Origin: Candidatus Poseidoniaceae archaeon
Lineage (GTDB): Archaea; Thermoplasmatota; Poseidoniia; Poseidoniales; Poseidoniaceae
DNA length: 12,533 nucleotides
Direction: 5' to 3'
NCBI GenBank assembly: GCA_029250385.1
Contig: JAQXFJ010000241.1
Span: 1 to 12,533 of the forward strand
The position numbers and the translations under genes were made by a program. The number at the start of each line of letters is the position of its first letter. Position 1 is the stretch's first letter. The notes beneath the pieces are model-generated. The model was not told the origin of the DNA, did not search any database, and saw nothing but the letters and a program-made list of their open reading frames with translations. Of the stretch, positions 6,139 through 12,533 are shown piece after piece.

Positions 6139-7011
6139 ATGATTACAGAGAAATTCTCGAAAACAACTAGCCTGCTTTTGATTGCCACTTTTGCCCTCGC
6201 CATGGCATCAACAGTTAGCGCTGCTGATGTCACCGGTATGGGTGAAGACGGACTACCTGCCTTTTTGTCAGATGGTACCGATGATGGATTGGAAACTTTG
6301 ACTTTCTTCCTATTTTTCGTCGGATACATCGCAATGGGCGCTGCATTCGTCTTCTTCATGAGTGAGAGAGGAAATGTAGCACCTCAATACCGAACAACAA
6401 TGACTATCTCAGCATTGATTGTTGGTATTGCTGCTTTCCACTATTATTACATGCGTGGTGTCTACGCTGACTTCGGTGAAGTTTCAGTAGAATACCGATA
6501 CATGGACTGGATTATCACAGTGCCGTTGATGGCACTAAAATTCCCTTCCCTAGTCGGAAAAGATGCAATTACAGACGCAAAGTTTGCTGGACTTGGATTT
6601 ACTGGAATCTGTTTCCTAGGCGCACTAATTATGATTGGGTTCGGATATGCTGGTGAAGCTGGTTTGATGAATGGAATCGTTGCACTACTTCTAGGTGGTA
6701 TGGGATGGGCTATGATCGTAGTCGCTACTGGTACCCCTTGGTCCTCTGGACTTGGAGTCGACAACAGCAAAATTTCTTCTGAATTAATGTGGAGTGCAAA
6801 CGCTCTCCGCTGGTTTATCGTAGTCGGATGGGTAATCTACCCACTTGGTTACCTATTCAGCCCTGAGGTTGATTTGATATCCGTCGACAACGGTGCAGAA
6901 TACATGGCTGTTGCTTACAACGTTGCTGACATCATCAACAAGATCGGTTTCGGTATTGTTGCATGGATGGGTGCTAAGAAAGCCACTGAGGCTCTTGCAG
7001 CATCTGAGTAA
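6139..7011 (+). CDS. Proteorhodopsin-type light-driven proton pump (archaeal, DTK motif)
   Basis: A seven-helix retinal protein of 290 residues, predicted to pump protons outward in light. A signal peptide (MITEKFSKTTSLLLI to TVSA) should be cut after residue 28, as in other proteorhodopsins. Helix C carries RYMDWIITVPLMALKF. Aligned with green proteorhodopsin this gives Arg120, proton acceptor Asp123, Thr127, Met131 at the tuning site (Leu/Gln105 there) and Lys134 where the usual proton donor Glu108 sits. His101 matches the acceptor-partner His75. The retinal Schiff base is Lys268 in helix G (ADIINKIGFG). Met at the tuning site suggests green absorption, and a Lys donor is known in the Exiguobacterium pump. 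Phe codons are 14 TTC to 6 TTT and Tyr 10 TAC to 3 TAT, unlike the ABC gene upstream, which suggests high expression. No retinal or carotenoid synthesis gene is seen nearby. Its stop is directly next to the stop of the convergent acyltransferase-like gene. Confidence 0.96.
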   Translation: MITEKFSKTTSLLLIATFALAMASTVSAADVTGMGEDGLPAFLSDGTDDGLETLTFFLFFVGYIAMGAAFVFFMSERGNVAPQYRTTMTISALIVGIAAFHYYYMRGVYADFGEVSVEYRYMDWIITVPLMALKFPSLVGKDAITDAKFAGLGFTGICFLGALIMIGFGYAGEAGLMNGIVALLLGGMGWAMIVVATGTPWSSGLGVDNSKISSELMWSANALRWFIVVGWVIYPLGYLFSPEVDLISVDNGAEYMAVAYNVADIINKIGFGIVAWMGAKKATEALAASE

Positions 7012-8046
7012 TTACCTAACAGTAAGTTTGCCAATAAGATACTCAATGGTTAGCCATTGATATCTATTGCAAAAATATGCGAAGATGAGCCAAGTAGTGG
7101 TGAATAAGACCACTGCTTGGCTCGCTTCCATTATAGTCCAATTTCTTTCATTCTCTAAATCCGACAGATAAGTAAGAGGAATGAAGTGCATAACATAGAC
7201 GGTTAGGGAAACCTTGCCAGCTTTTTCAAACAATAATATGTTCAATTCCTGTACAATCAACCAGAGAATGAGTACACCAGTAATAGCTGCGATCATAAAG
7301 CCAAAATTGGCCGGGAAAAAGTTTAGATAATCTCCTTTTGAAGGATGGGCCCAAACTTTGGAATTTAATTCGGCTAAATATAGAGTTGTTATACAATATG
7401 ATATCCCGATAATTATCAAGCTTACAGTAGCGTTATTTTTTGGAAGTGTTTTACCCCCATCGGCCACTAAACTTCCAAGATATGCGCCAACGATACAAAA
7501 GATAATCCAGGGAAATAGTGGATAAGTTCCAGAGAATAATACTAATTCGATTATTTCTAAAATTCCATTTGCTGATATCCTTGAGTCCCAGTTATTACTA
7601 CCTTGAAATTGAAATAAGTAACTATTAGTAATGAACATCATAATCATGGAACTAATGAAAATGACAATCTTATTGGTTGATTCAATAGATTTCATAATTA
7701 ATGGCCTTGCTATAAGTAGAATGGCGAATAGTGAAAGAATCCCTGGTGTGTATGGTTCATAGAGGTGTGGAGAGCATAGATTTACTATATATTGAAGGAT
7801 TAATAGTGCTGCTGCTTTGGTTAAAATGGATTTTCTAGGGCTTTTTGATTTGTACATCCCCCAGCCAAATATTGTAACAAATAATGGCGCTGCAAGGCCG
7901 CCAAGTCCTGCAACTAGGTATGCTATGGCGGAGGTTTGCGTGGCATTAGTTGGGTTCCAAGTTGCTGCAGCATGGACCATGACCATCAATAATACCGCTA
8001 GGCCTCTCAAGGAATCTATTTCCCTAAACCTAGTATTGATTGCCAT
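7012..8046 (-). CDS. Multi-pass membrane protein, HGSNAT/DUF1624-like acyltransferase
   Basis: A 344-residue integral membrane protein with about nine or ten hydrophobic helices. The N-terminus R..EIDSLRGLAVLLMVMVHA, with Asp11, Arg14 and His25, is the hallmark of the heparan-glucosaminide acetyltransferase-like and acyltransferase-3-like families. In these, an acyl group is moved across or onto a substrate at the membrane, and the His is the likely acyl-transfer residue. A second typical segment is KVSLTVYVMHFIPLTYL near 277-294. The real substrate is unknown; modification of a cell-surface sugar or lipid is a reasonable guess. The ATG at 8046 lies five bases after the purQ stop, so it is probably translated from the purL-purQ transcript. 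The reading frame is complete, and its stop abuts the rhodopsin stop (TAATTA). The last 40 codons contain a strong inverted repeat. Confidence 0.8.
   Translation of the reverse strand: MAINTRFREIDSLRGLAVLLMVMVHAAATWNPTNATQTSAIAYLVAGLGGLAAPLFVTIFGWGMYKSKSPRKSILTKAAALLILQYIVNLCSPHLYEPYTPGILSLFAILLIARPLIMKSIESTNKIVIFISSMIMMFITNSYLFQFQGSNNWDSRISANGILEIIELVLFSGTYPLFPWIIFCIVGAYLGSLVADGGKTLPKNNATVSLIIIGISYCITTLYLAELNSKVWAHPSKGDYLNFFPANFGFMIAAITGVLILWLIVQELNILLFEKAGKVSLTVYVMHFIPLTYLSDLENERNWTIMEASQAVVLFTTTWLIFAYFCNRYQWLTIEYLIGKLTVR
7087..7123 (+). repeat. Strong hairpin in the rhodopsin 3' region, inside the antisense gene
   Basis: Two 15-base arms (7087-7101 and 7109-7123) pair at 14 of 15 positions around a 7-base loop. 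The single exception (T7095/G7115) is a G-U wobble in plus-strand RNA and an A-C mismatch in minus-strand RNA, so the fold is better in the rhodopsin transcript. It begins 75 bases after the rhodopsin stop. On the other strand it encodes part of the last helix of the acyltransferase-like protein (SQAVVLFTTTWL). C/T-rich DNA follows but no clean T-run, so RNA stabilisation is as likely as termination. Confidence 0.55.
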
Positions 8047-8051
8047 TTTAA

Positions 8052-8891
8052 TCAGTGAGTTGATTGAATATATTCTACAGCGTTTCTAAAAATTTGCAGA
8101 CCTTGCCCTTCCCACTGGATATCTGTTGTTGAAGCGGGCGCTCCCCCTCTAGAAAAATCTGGGTGAAGCCATTGCGCATAAATGGCCTCTGGGTGCGGCA
8201 TAAGGCCGAATACAAGTCCGGTCTTATCGCTAATTCCGGCGATGTTCATCATGCTACCATTTGGCGATAGGGGGAATGGTAACACCTCGTCATTGTTATT
8301 ATCTGATTGTGGATTTTGGGGGTCTACATACCTAACAGTGATTTGGTTATTATTTGCTAGATTTGCTAAACTTTCAGCATCGGGCATAACATATTTTCCT
8401 TCACCATGCCTTACCGGACAATCTATTCTAGTGAGTCCTTTGGTCCAAATACAGTTACTATCTTTGTTAAAATCAAGCGTAACCCATCGATCTTCATACC
8501 TTCCTGAGTCATTTAAAGTCAAACTAGCACGTTGAATAAAGTCTGGTTCGTTGTTATCTGGTCCGGGTAGTAATCCGGTTTTTACCAAAACTTGAAAGCC
8601 ATTACATATGCCAATTATCGGTTTACCAGATTTAATGAAATTAAGCAATTCATCACGAAGTGAAAATCGCATTCTGTTGCCCATGAGTCTGCCACTTCCT
8701 AAGTGGTCACCAAATGAAAACCCTCCAGGAACGGCCAAAATATCGTAATTTGACAACTCATCTTCGCCTGAAATAAAACTGTTAAGATGTACTCGGGTTG
8801 ACTCGCCGCCAACCATTTCAAATACGGCTGCAGTTTCATGATCACAATTTATTCCAAAACCAAATAATACGGCAACTTTAGGAATATACAT
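8052..8891 (-). CDS. purQ: FGAM synthase glutaminase subunit PurQ
   Basis: The class I glutamine amidotransferase partner of PurL. It frees ammonia from glutamine for conversion of FGAR to FGAM in purine synthesis. Visible marks over 279 residues are the opening VAVLFGFGINCDHE, the oxyanion-region LAVPGGFSFGDHLGSGR (52-68), the nucleophile Cys96 in GICNGFQ, and the catalytic His233 and Glu235 in LMPHPEAIY. All three triad residues are present. It is longer than the typical bacterial PurQ of about 225 residues, mainly through extra segments after 110 and near 190-205. It resembles the amidotransferase domain of large PurL. The chosen ATG at 8891 shares one base with the PurL stop (TGATG), an arrangement that favours translational coupling. 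An upstream in-frame extension exists but overlaps PurL and precedes the conserved start. Confidence 0.95.
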   Translation of the reverse strand: MYIPKVAVLFGFGINCDHETAAVFEMVGGESTRVHLNSFISGEDELSNYDILAVPGGFSFGDHLGSGRLMGNRMRFSLRDELLNFIKSGKPIIGICNGFQVLVKTGLLPGPDNNEPDFIQRASLTLNDSGRYEDRWVTLDFNKDSNCIWTKGLTRIDCPVRHGEGKYVMPDAESLANLANNNQITVRYVDPQNPQSDNNNDEVLPFPLSPNGSMMNIAGISDKTGLVFGLMPHPEAIYAQWLHPDFSRGGAPASTTDIQWEGQGLQIFRNAVEYIQSTH

Positions 8892-11800
8892 CAAGCAACA
8901 CCTCCGGTTAAGTCTAACGTACCTTGCCAAGAAGTAACCAAGTCGTTTACCTCAATGGAAATCAGTTCATCAAAACCGTCTACAATACTCAATTGGGTTG
9001 TTGCCTCAACTTCACCGAGAAGAGTAGTAGTATGGCCTGTCATAAGCTCGAGGAATTTGGCATTATTTTGTGCTGATACTGCGATTATTATTCTGCCTAA
9101 TGATTCTCCCCACAAGCGTGCCCAGGTTGAGGTTTTTCCTGTGCCGTCGATATCTATCTTGGCGCCAATTCTGCCGCCAATACACATCTCAGCAAGCGCT
9201 ACACCAAGCCCCCCTTCAGAACAATCGTGAGCGGTTTTTACCACTCCAGAATTTATTGCTTTACTTAGCGCTCGATATGAGGAAAATAAGCGCTCTGGGT
9301 CAGTTAGTAGTGGTACATTGCCTCCAATTCCTGCTGCCTGACCGCTTTCTGTCATCATAAATGCTAGTTCTGAAGCACCTAGTTCCTCTAGTGACTCGCC
9401 AACTAGATACAATTTATCTCCTGGATGTTTTAGATCACTAGTCGCTGAATTTCTCACGTCTGGGTGGTCGCCAAATAATGAAAACAATAAGGTTGGTGGA
9501 ATTGAAATTTTATTTGGTCCCTTACCATAATCATTCTTCATTGAATCTTTACCACTAACACAGGGTAAACGATACGCACGACATATCCTTTCTAATTCCC
9601 TATTGGCCCTAACTAATTGTGCCAATTTGAATTTACCATCTGGGGTTTTTTCTGATTCTATTGGATCGGGCCAGCAAAAGTTGTCTAAACCGGCTATTTT
9701 GTCGACGTCTACCCCGACACATACTGCATTTCTAACAGCTTCATCTATTGCCGCTGCAGCCATTGCACCTGCATCAATATCAGAGTACCTAGGTGCAATA
9801 CCGCAGGAGACCACTAAGCCTCTAGGATTACCATGAATTGGTGCGATTACCCCTGCGTCGGCAGGGCCATCTCGCTTAACTCCAACAAATGGTTTGACTA
9901 CTGTCTGAGCGATGACTTCGTGATCGTACTGTCTGACCCAACTTTCCTTACTAGCAATATTAGGCCTAGCTAATAAATCTGTTAATATTGTGTTGTGGTC
10001 GGCTGTTTGAGGGGGATTGAATGGTTTGTGTTCCGGTATTTTCCATTCTGATTCTAACTCTAATTGTGGAACTCCGTCGTGAAGGAATTCTATTGGTAAA
10101 TAAGCCACTGTTGATTGTTCATATTGAACATGGAAGATACCCGTTGAAGTGAATTCGGCAACGGGGCTCGCTTCAACTTCATGTAGTAAAGCCAGCTTTT
10201 CAAAGGCCGCAACATCTTCCGGTTTAACCGACACAGTCATGCGTTCTTGGCTTTCTGAAACTAGTATTTCCCAAGGTGAAAGTCCGGGTTGTTTAAGTGG
10301 AACTTTGGCTAAGTCAATTCTGCATCCATTAGTGTATTCAGCCATTTCTCCAATCGAGGAAGATAGCCCTCCTGCACCGTTATCAGTAATACAACTGATC
10401 AATCCTAAGTCTCGCGCTTCTAAGATCATGTCAATCATTTTCTTTTGAGTTATTGGATCGCCAATTTGTACTGCGCTAGATGGAGATTCTTCAGTTAGTT
10501 CCAATGAAGAGAAGGTTGCTCCGTGAATTCCATCATATCCAACTCTACCGCCAACCATGAAAACCACATCACCTGCTGATGGTGTTTTGATATGGGATTC
10601 TCTGCCATCTGGTAGTTTTCTCGGCATTAGGCCGACTGTGCCACAATAAACTAGTGGTTTACCCAAGTACCGCTCATCAAATACGATTGCTCCGTTGATG
10701 GTTGGTATACCTGATTCATTGCCACCAACCCTGACTCCCGCATGTACTCCTCTGAGAACTCTTGAAGGATGGAATAGGTTGTCTGGGATTTCTCCTTGCC
10801 AATCTGGTGGCCCAAAACAAAATACATCGGTATTTGCTATTGGCCTAGCCCCTAAACCTGTGCCTAAAATATCTCGATTAACACCAACTATTCCAGTCAT
10901 TGCACCGCCATATGGGTCTAATGCTGAGGGGGAATTGTGGGTCTCTGCTTTCATGCAAACACTCCACTCATCGTCCCAAGCAATTACTCCTGAATTGTCA
11001 TGAAATACAGATAGTAGCCAATCAACATCGTTTTGCATATCGTGAGTTGGTTTCATAATATGGGTTTTGAAGATTGAGTCGATTACTGCCTGCTCCCCTG
11101 TTTCTAAATCTGTATGGTGTATTTTAGATGCGAAGATTTTGTGTTTACAATGCTCGCTCCATGTTTGTGCAAGGCACTCTAGTTCAACGTCAGTTGGTTT
11201 GTCTTCAACAATACCGGCTGATTGGCGTAACTGCCGTATTTCTGGATTGCGATAGTGTTGTTGTATGGCTTGCATTTCGGTGAGATTCAATGCGAGAAGT
11301 CCTGTTTCTGAAATATCAATTAACTGTTCATTGGATATTTCGAGATTGATGTGTGCCGGGGTTTTGAATTCCTGTGGTGGTTTTTCAGGATAATCTATCA
11401 TCAACCAGTTACCCGAGTTACACATTTCACCCTCTGTAACAAAACTCCGTTGTATCAAATTATTGTAGAGTGTTGATGATAACCATTCAGTTGAGGTGTT
11501 TTGGGGCATTCCATAGAAGAGGTAGGTGATGTAAGTAGAGATATCAGACTCGGGTGTGGCTTCGGGGAAGATAGTTCTAAATCCATCTAAAGCTGCTTTA
11601 CCTGGATTATCGGTGACTCCTGGTTTAAATCCAACAGAAACCACAGCGTCTGGAGTTTCTGAGAATATTTCCCTATTACCCAAAAAAGAATGGTTGGTAA
11701 TTGAGTGTTCGATGATTGGATCAGCAAATAAATCGTCAGCCCGTGCAGCGATTTCTTCATGAGATACGTCGGAATTGATTAGGAATCCCACTATTGTTTT

Positions 11801-11917
11801 GACACTACTGAAATCTAAATTATGGTCTGCAGATAGTTGTCTTCTAACTACATCACCGCGAACATCACGTAATCCTGGACCTGATTTGGGGGTTGCTTCT
11901 ACGCGGGTAATATGCAT
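8891..11917 (-). CDS. purL: FGAM synthase PurL with N-terminal PurS-like region
   Basis: This is the ATP-dependent synthase subunit that turns FGAR plus ammonia into FGAM, the fourth step of purine synthesis. At 1008 residues it is between small PurL (about 600-750) and the large fused form (about 1300). The N-terminal 160 residues look like two PurS-type units: VEATPKSGPGLRD...LFADPIIEHSIT (6-74) and SVGFKPGVTDNPGKAALDGF...NNLIQRSFV (94-160). The catalytic part follows, with the signature QTWSEHCKHK (251-260), KAETHNSPSALDPYGGA for metal and ATP binding, GGRVGYDGIHGATFSS, DNGAGGLSSS, VSGKDSMKND and a second AIRS-like half with DCSEGGLGVALAEM. No C-terminal glutaminase is present; this is supplied by purQ, which starts in the stop codon. 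UvrA ends 64 bases upstream with no clear TATA box between, so co-transcription is possible. Confidence 0.95.
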   Translation of the reverse strand: MHITRVEATPKSGPGLRDVRGDVVRRQLSADHNLDFSSVKTIVGFLINSDVSHEEIAARADDLFADPIIEHSITNHSFLGNREIFSETPDAVVSVGFKPGVTDNPGKAALDGFRTIFPEATPESDISTYITYLFYGMPQNTSTEWLSSTLYNNLIQRSFVTEGEMCNSGNWLMIDYPEKPPQEFKTPAHINLEISNEQLIDISETGLLALNLTEMQAIQQHYRNPEIRQLRQSAGIVEDKPTDVELECLAQTWSEHCKHKIFASKIHHTDLETGEQAVIDSIFKTHIMKPTHDMQNDVDWLLSVFHDNSGVIAWDDEWSVCMKAETHNSPSALDPYGGAMTGIVGVNRDILGTGLGARPIANTDVFCFGPPDWQGEIPDNLFHPSRVLRGVHAGVRVGGNESGIPTINGAIVFDERYLGKPLVYCGTVGLMPRKLPDGRESHIKTPSAGDVVFMVGGRVGYDGIHGATFSSLELTEESPSSAVQIGDPITQKKMIDMILEARDLGLISCITDNGAGGLSSSIGEMAEYTNGCRIDLAKVPLKQPGLSPWEILVSESQERMTVSVKPEDVAAFEKLALLHEVEASPVAEFTSTGIFHVQYEQSTVAYLPIEFLHDGVPQLELESEWKIPEHKPFNPPQTADHNTILTDLLARPNIASKESWVRQYDHEVIAQTVVKPFVGVKRDGPADAGVIAPIHGNPRGLVVSCGIAPRYSDIDAGAMAAAAIDEAVRNAVCVGVDVDKIAGLDNFCWPDPIESEKTPDGKFKLAQLVRANRELERICRAYRLPCVSGKDSMKNDYGKGPNKISIPPTLLFSLFGDHPDVRNSATSDLKHPGDKLYLVGESLEELGASELAFMMTESGQAAGIGGNVPLLTDPERLFSSYRALSKAINSGVVKTAHDCSEGGLGVALAEMCIGGRIGAKIDIDGTGKTSTWARLWGESLGRIIIAVSAQNNAKFLELMTGHTTTLLGEVEATTQLSIVDGFDELISIEVNDLVTSWQGTLDLTGGVA

Positions 11918-11981
11918 CGTCTTCGCCTACGGGGTTAACAGTATGGCGGTCGATACGCTCTTTGAACAATACGGAAGATTG

Positions 11982-12533
11982 TTAGAGCATTTCTTTGAGA
12001 TATTGGCCGGTAAAACTCTCTGGGTGCGCAGCAACTTTCTCAGGCGTTCCATAAGCAACTACTCGGCCTCCGCGGTCGCCTCCTTCAGGACCTAAATCTA
12101 TTACCCAGTCACTTGATTTTACTACATCTAAGTGGTGTTCAATAACGATCACAGTATGACCTTTTCCGCGTAGTTCTAAGAGGACATCAATTAGCATTTG
12201 AACGTCTGAAAGTGCCAATCCAGTGGTTGGTTCATCCAATATGTAGACTGTGTGTTTATTTGGCGGCCGGCGCAGTTCACTAGCCAACTTTACCCGTTGG
12301 GCCTCGCCACCAGAAAGAGTGGTTGCTGGTTGGCCAAGTCTAACGTATGACAGACCCACAGCACGCAATGTATCTAGGGTACGGAATATCTTGCGATGGT
12401 TTTCAAAGAATTTCACTGCTTCACCGATTGGCATCTCAAGAATATCGTGGATAGTTTTACCTTTCCAAGTCACTTCTAGGCATTCTCTAGTATATCTTTT
12501 ACCTTCACAAATATCACAAGTAATCCATACATC
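11982..12533 (-). CDS. uvrA: UvrA excinuclease, C-terminal part (5' end outside window)
   Basis: This is the last 183 residues of the DNA-damage recognition ATPase of nucleotide excision repair. The frame is open to the right edge of the window. At the edge, DVWITCDICEGKRY contains the second CxxC pair of the C-terminal zinc finger. The second ABC domain then shows the signature TTLSGGEAQRVKLA, Walker B VYILDEPTTGL and the switch His in VIVIEHHLDVV, followed by the usual DLGPEGGDRGG and GTPEKVA tail. After TTGL most UvrA proteins have His, then two residues and Asp; here it reads ALSD, a small departure. The protein normally has about 940 residues, so four-fifths is missing because of the window edge, not truncation. 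UvrB and UvrC are not in view. Archaeal uvrABC genes are generally thought to come from bacteria. Confidence 0.95.
   Translation of the reverse strand, partial: DVWITCDICEGKRYTRECLEVTWKGKTIHDILEMPIGEAVKFFENHRKIFRTLDTLRAVGLSYVRLGQPATTLSGGEAQRVKLASELRRPPNKHTVYILDEPTTGLALSDVQMLIDVLLELRGKGHTVIVIEHHLDVVKSSDWVIDLGPEGGDRGGRVVAYGTPEKVAAHPESFTGQYLKEML

Noticed and set aside
6676..6690. Possible carotenoid-antenna fenestration in the rhodopsin (Gly at the helix E site).
   Set aside because: My hand alignment of helix E with green proteorhodopsin places Leu183 at that site, not Gly. Nearby glycines (GGMG) could mislead, so I make no antenna claim.
8182..11762. Several plus-strand open frames of 60-117 codons opposite purQ and purL.
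   Set aside because: They are shadows of well-supported minus-strand coding sequence. Their translations are Ser/Pro/Leu-rich without motifs.

Overview
The window most likely comes from a planktonic marine euryarchaeon, in the Marine Group II / Candidatus Poseidoniales neighbourhood. The main evidence is a geranylgeranylglyceryl phosphate synthase (the archaeal ether-lipid enzyme) one gene away from a proteorhodopsin-type light-driven pump, together with archaeal TATA boxes placed so that transcripts start at or just before the start codon. Base composition is moderately AT-rich by eye. The lineage call is inference from gene content, because no rRNA is present.

Left part (1-2744, + strand): the tail of a small membrane protein, a MamK-like actin-family ATPase (334 aa), and a 421-aa coiled-coil protein with an acidic tail. 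These look like a cytoskeletal module. Perfect DNA palindromes sit just before both the actin gene and the coiled-coil gene.

Middle part (2768-7011): on the minus strand, a peroxiredoxin-like thiol protein and the GGGP synthase. The latter is divergent from a 590-aa ABC exporter half-transporter (+). Next comes the rhodopsin (+), with its own strong TATA box, a signal peptide, and retinal-pocket residues D-T-K with Met at the spectral tuning position. The rhodopsin shows codon use typical of high expression.

Right part (7012-12533, all minus strand): in transcription order, uvrA (5' part outside the window), purL, purQ and a multi-pass membrane acyltransferase-like protein. purL and purQ overlap by one base and together make the amidotransferase-dependent FGAM synthase of purine synthesis. 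PurL carries an N-terminal region with two PurS-like units, so no separate purS is expected. The acyltransferase gene starts five bases after purQ and ends back to back with the rhodopsin stop codon. The rhodopsin 3' UTR and the acyltransferase 3' end are therefore antisense to each other, and a strong 15-bp stem hairpin lies in that shared zone.

The parts most worth a second look are the actin/coiled-coil pair, the DTK rhodopsin with its 3' hairpin, and the split PurL/PurQ arrangement. No tRNA, rRNA, CRISPR array or insertion sequence was seen.
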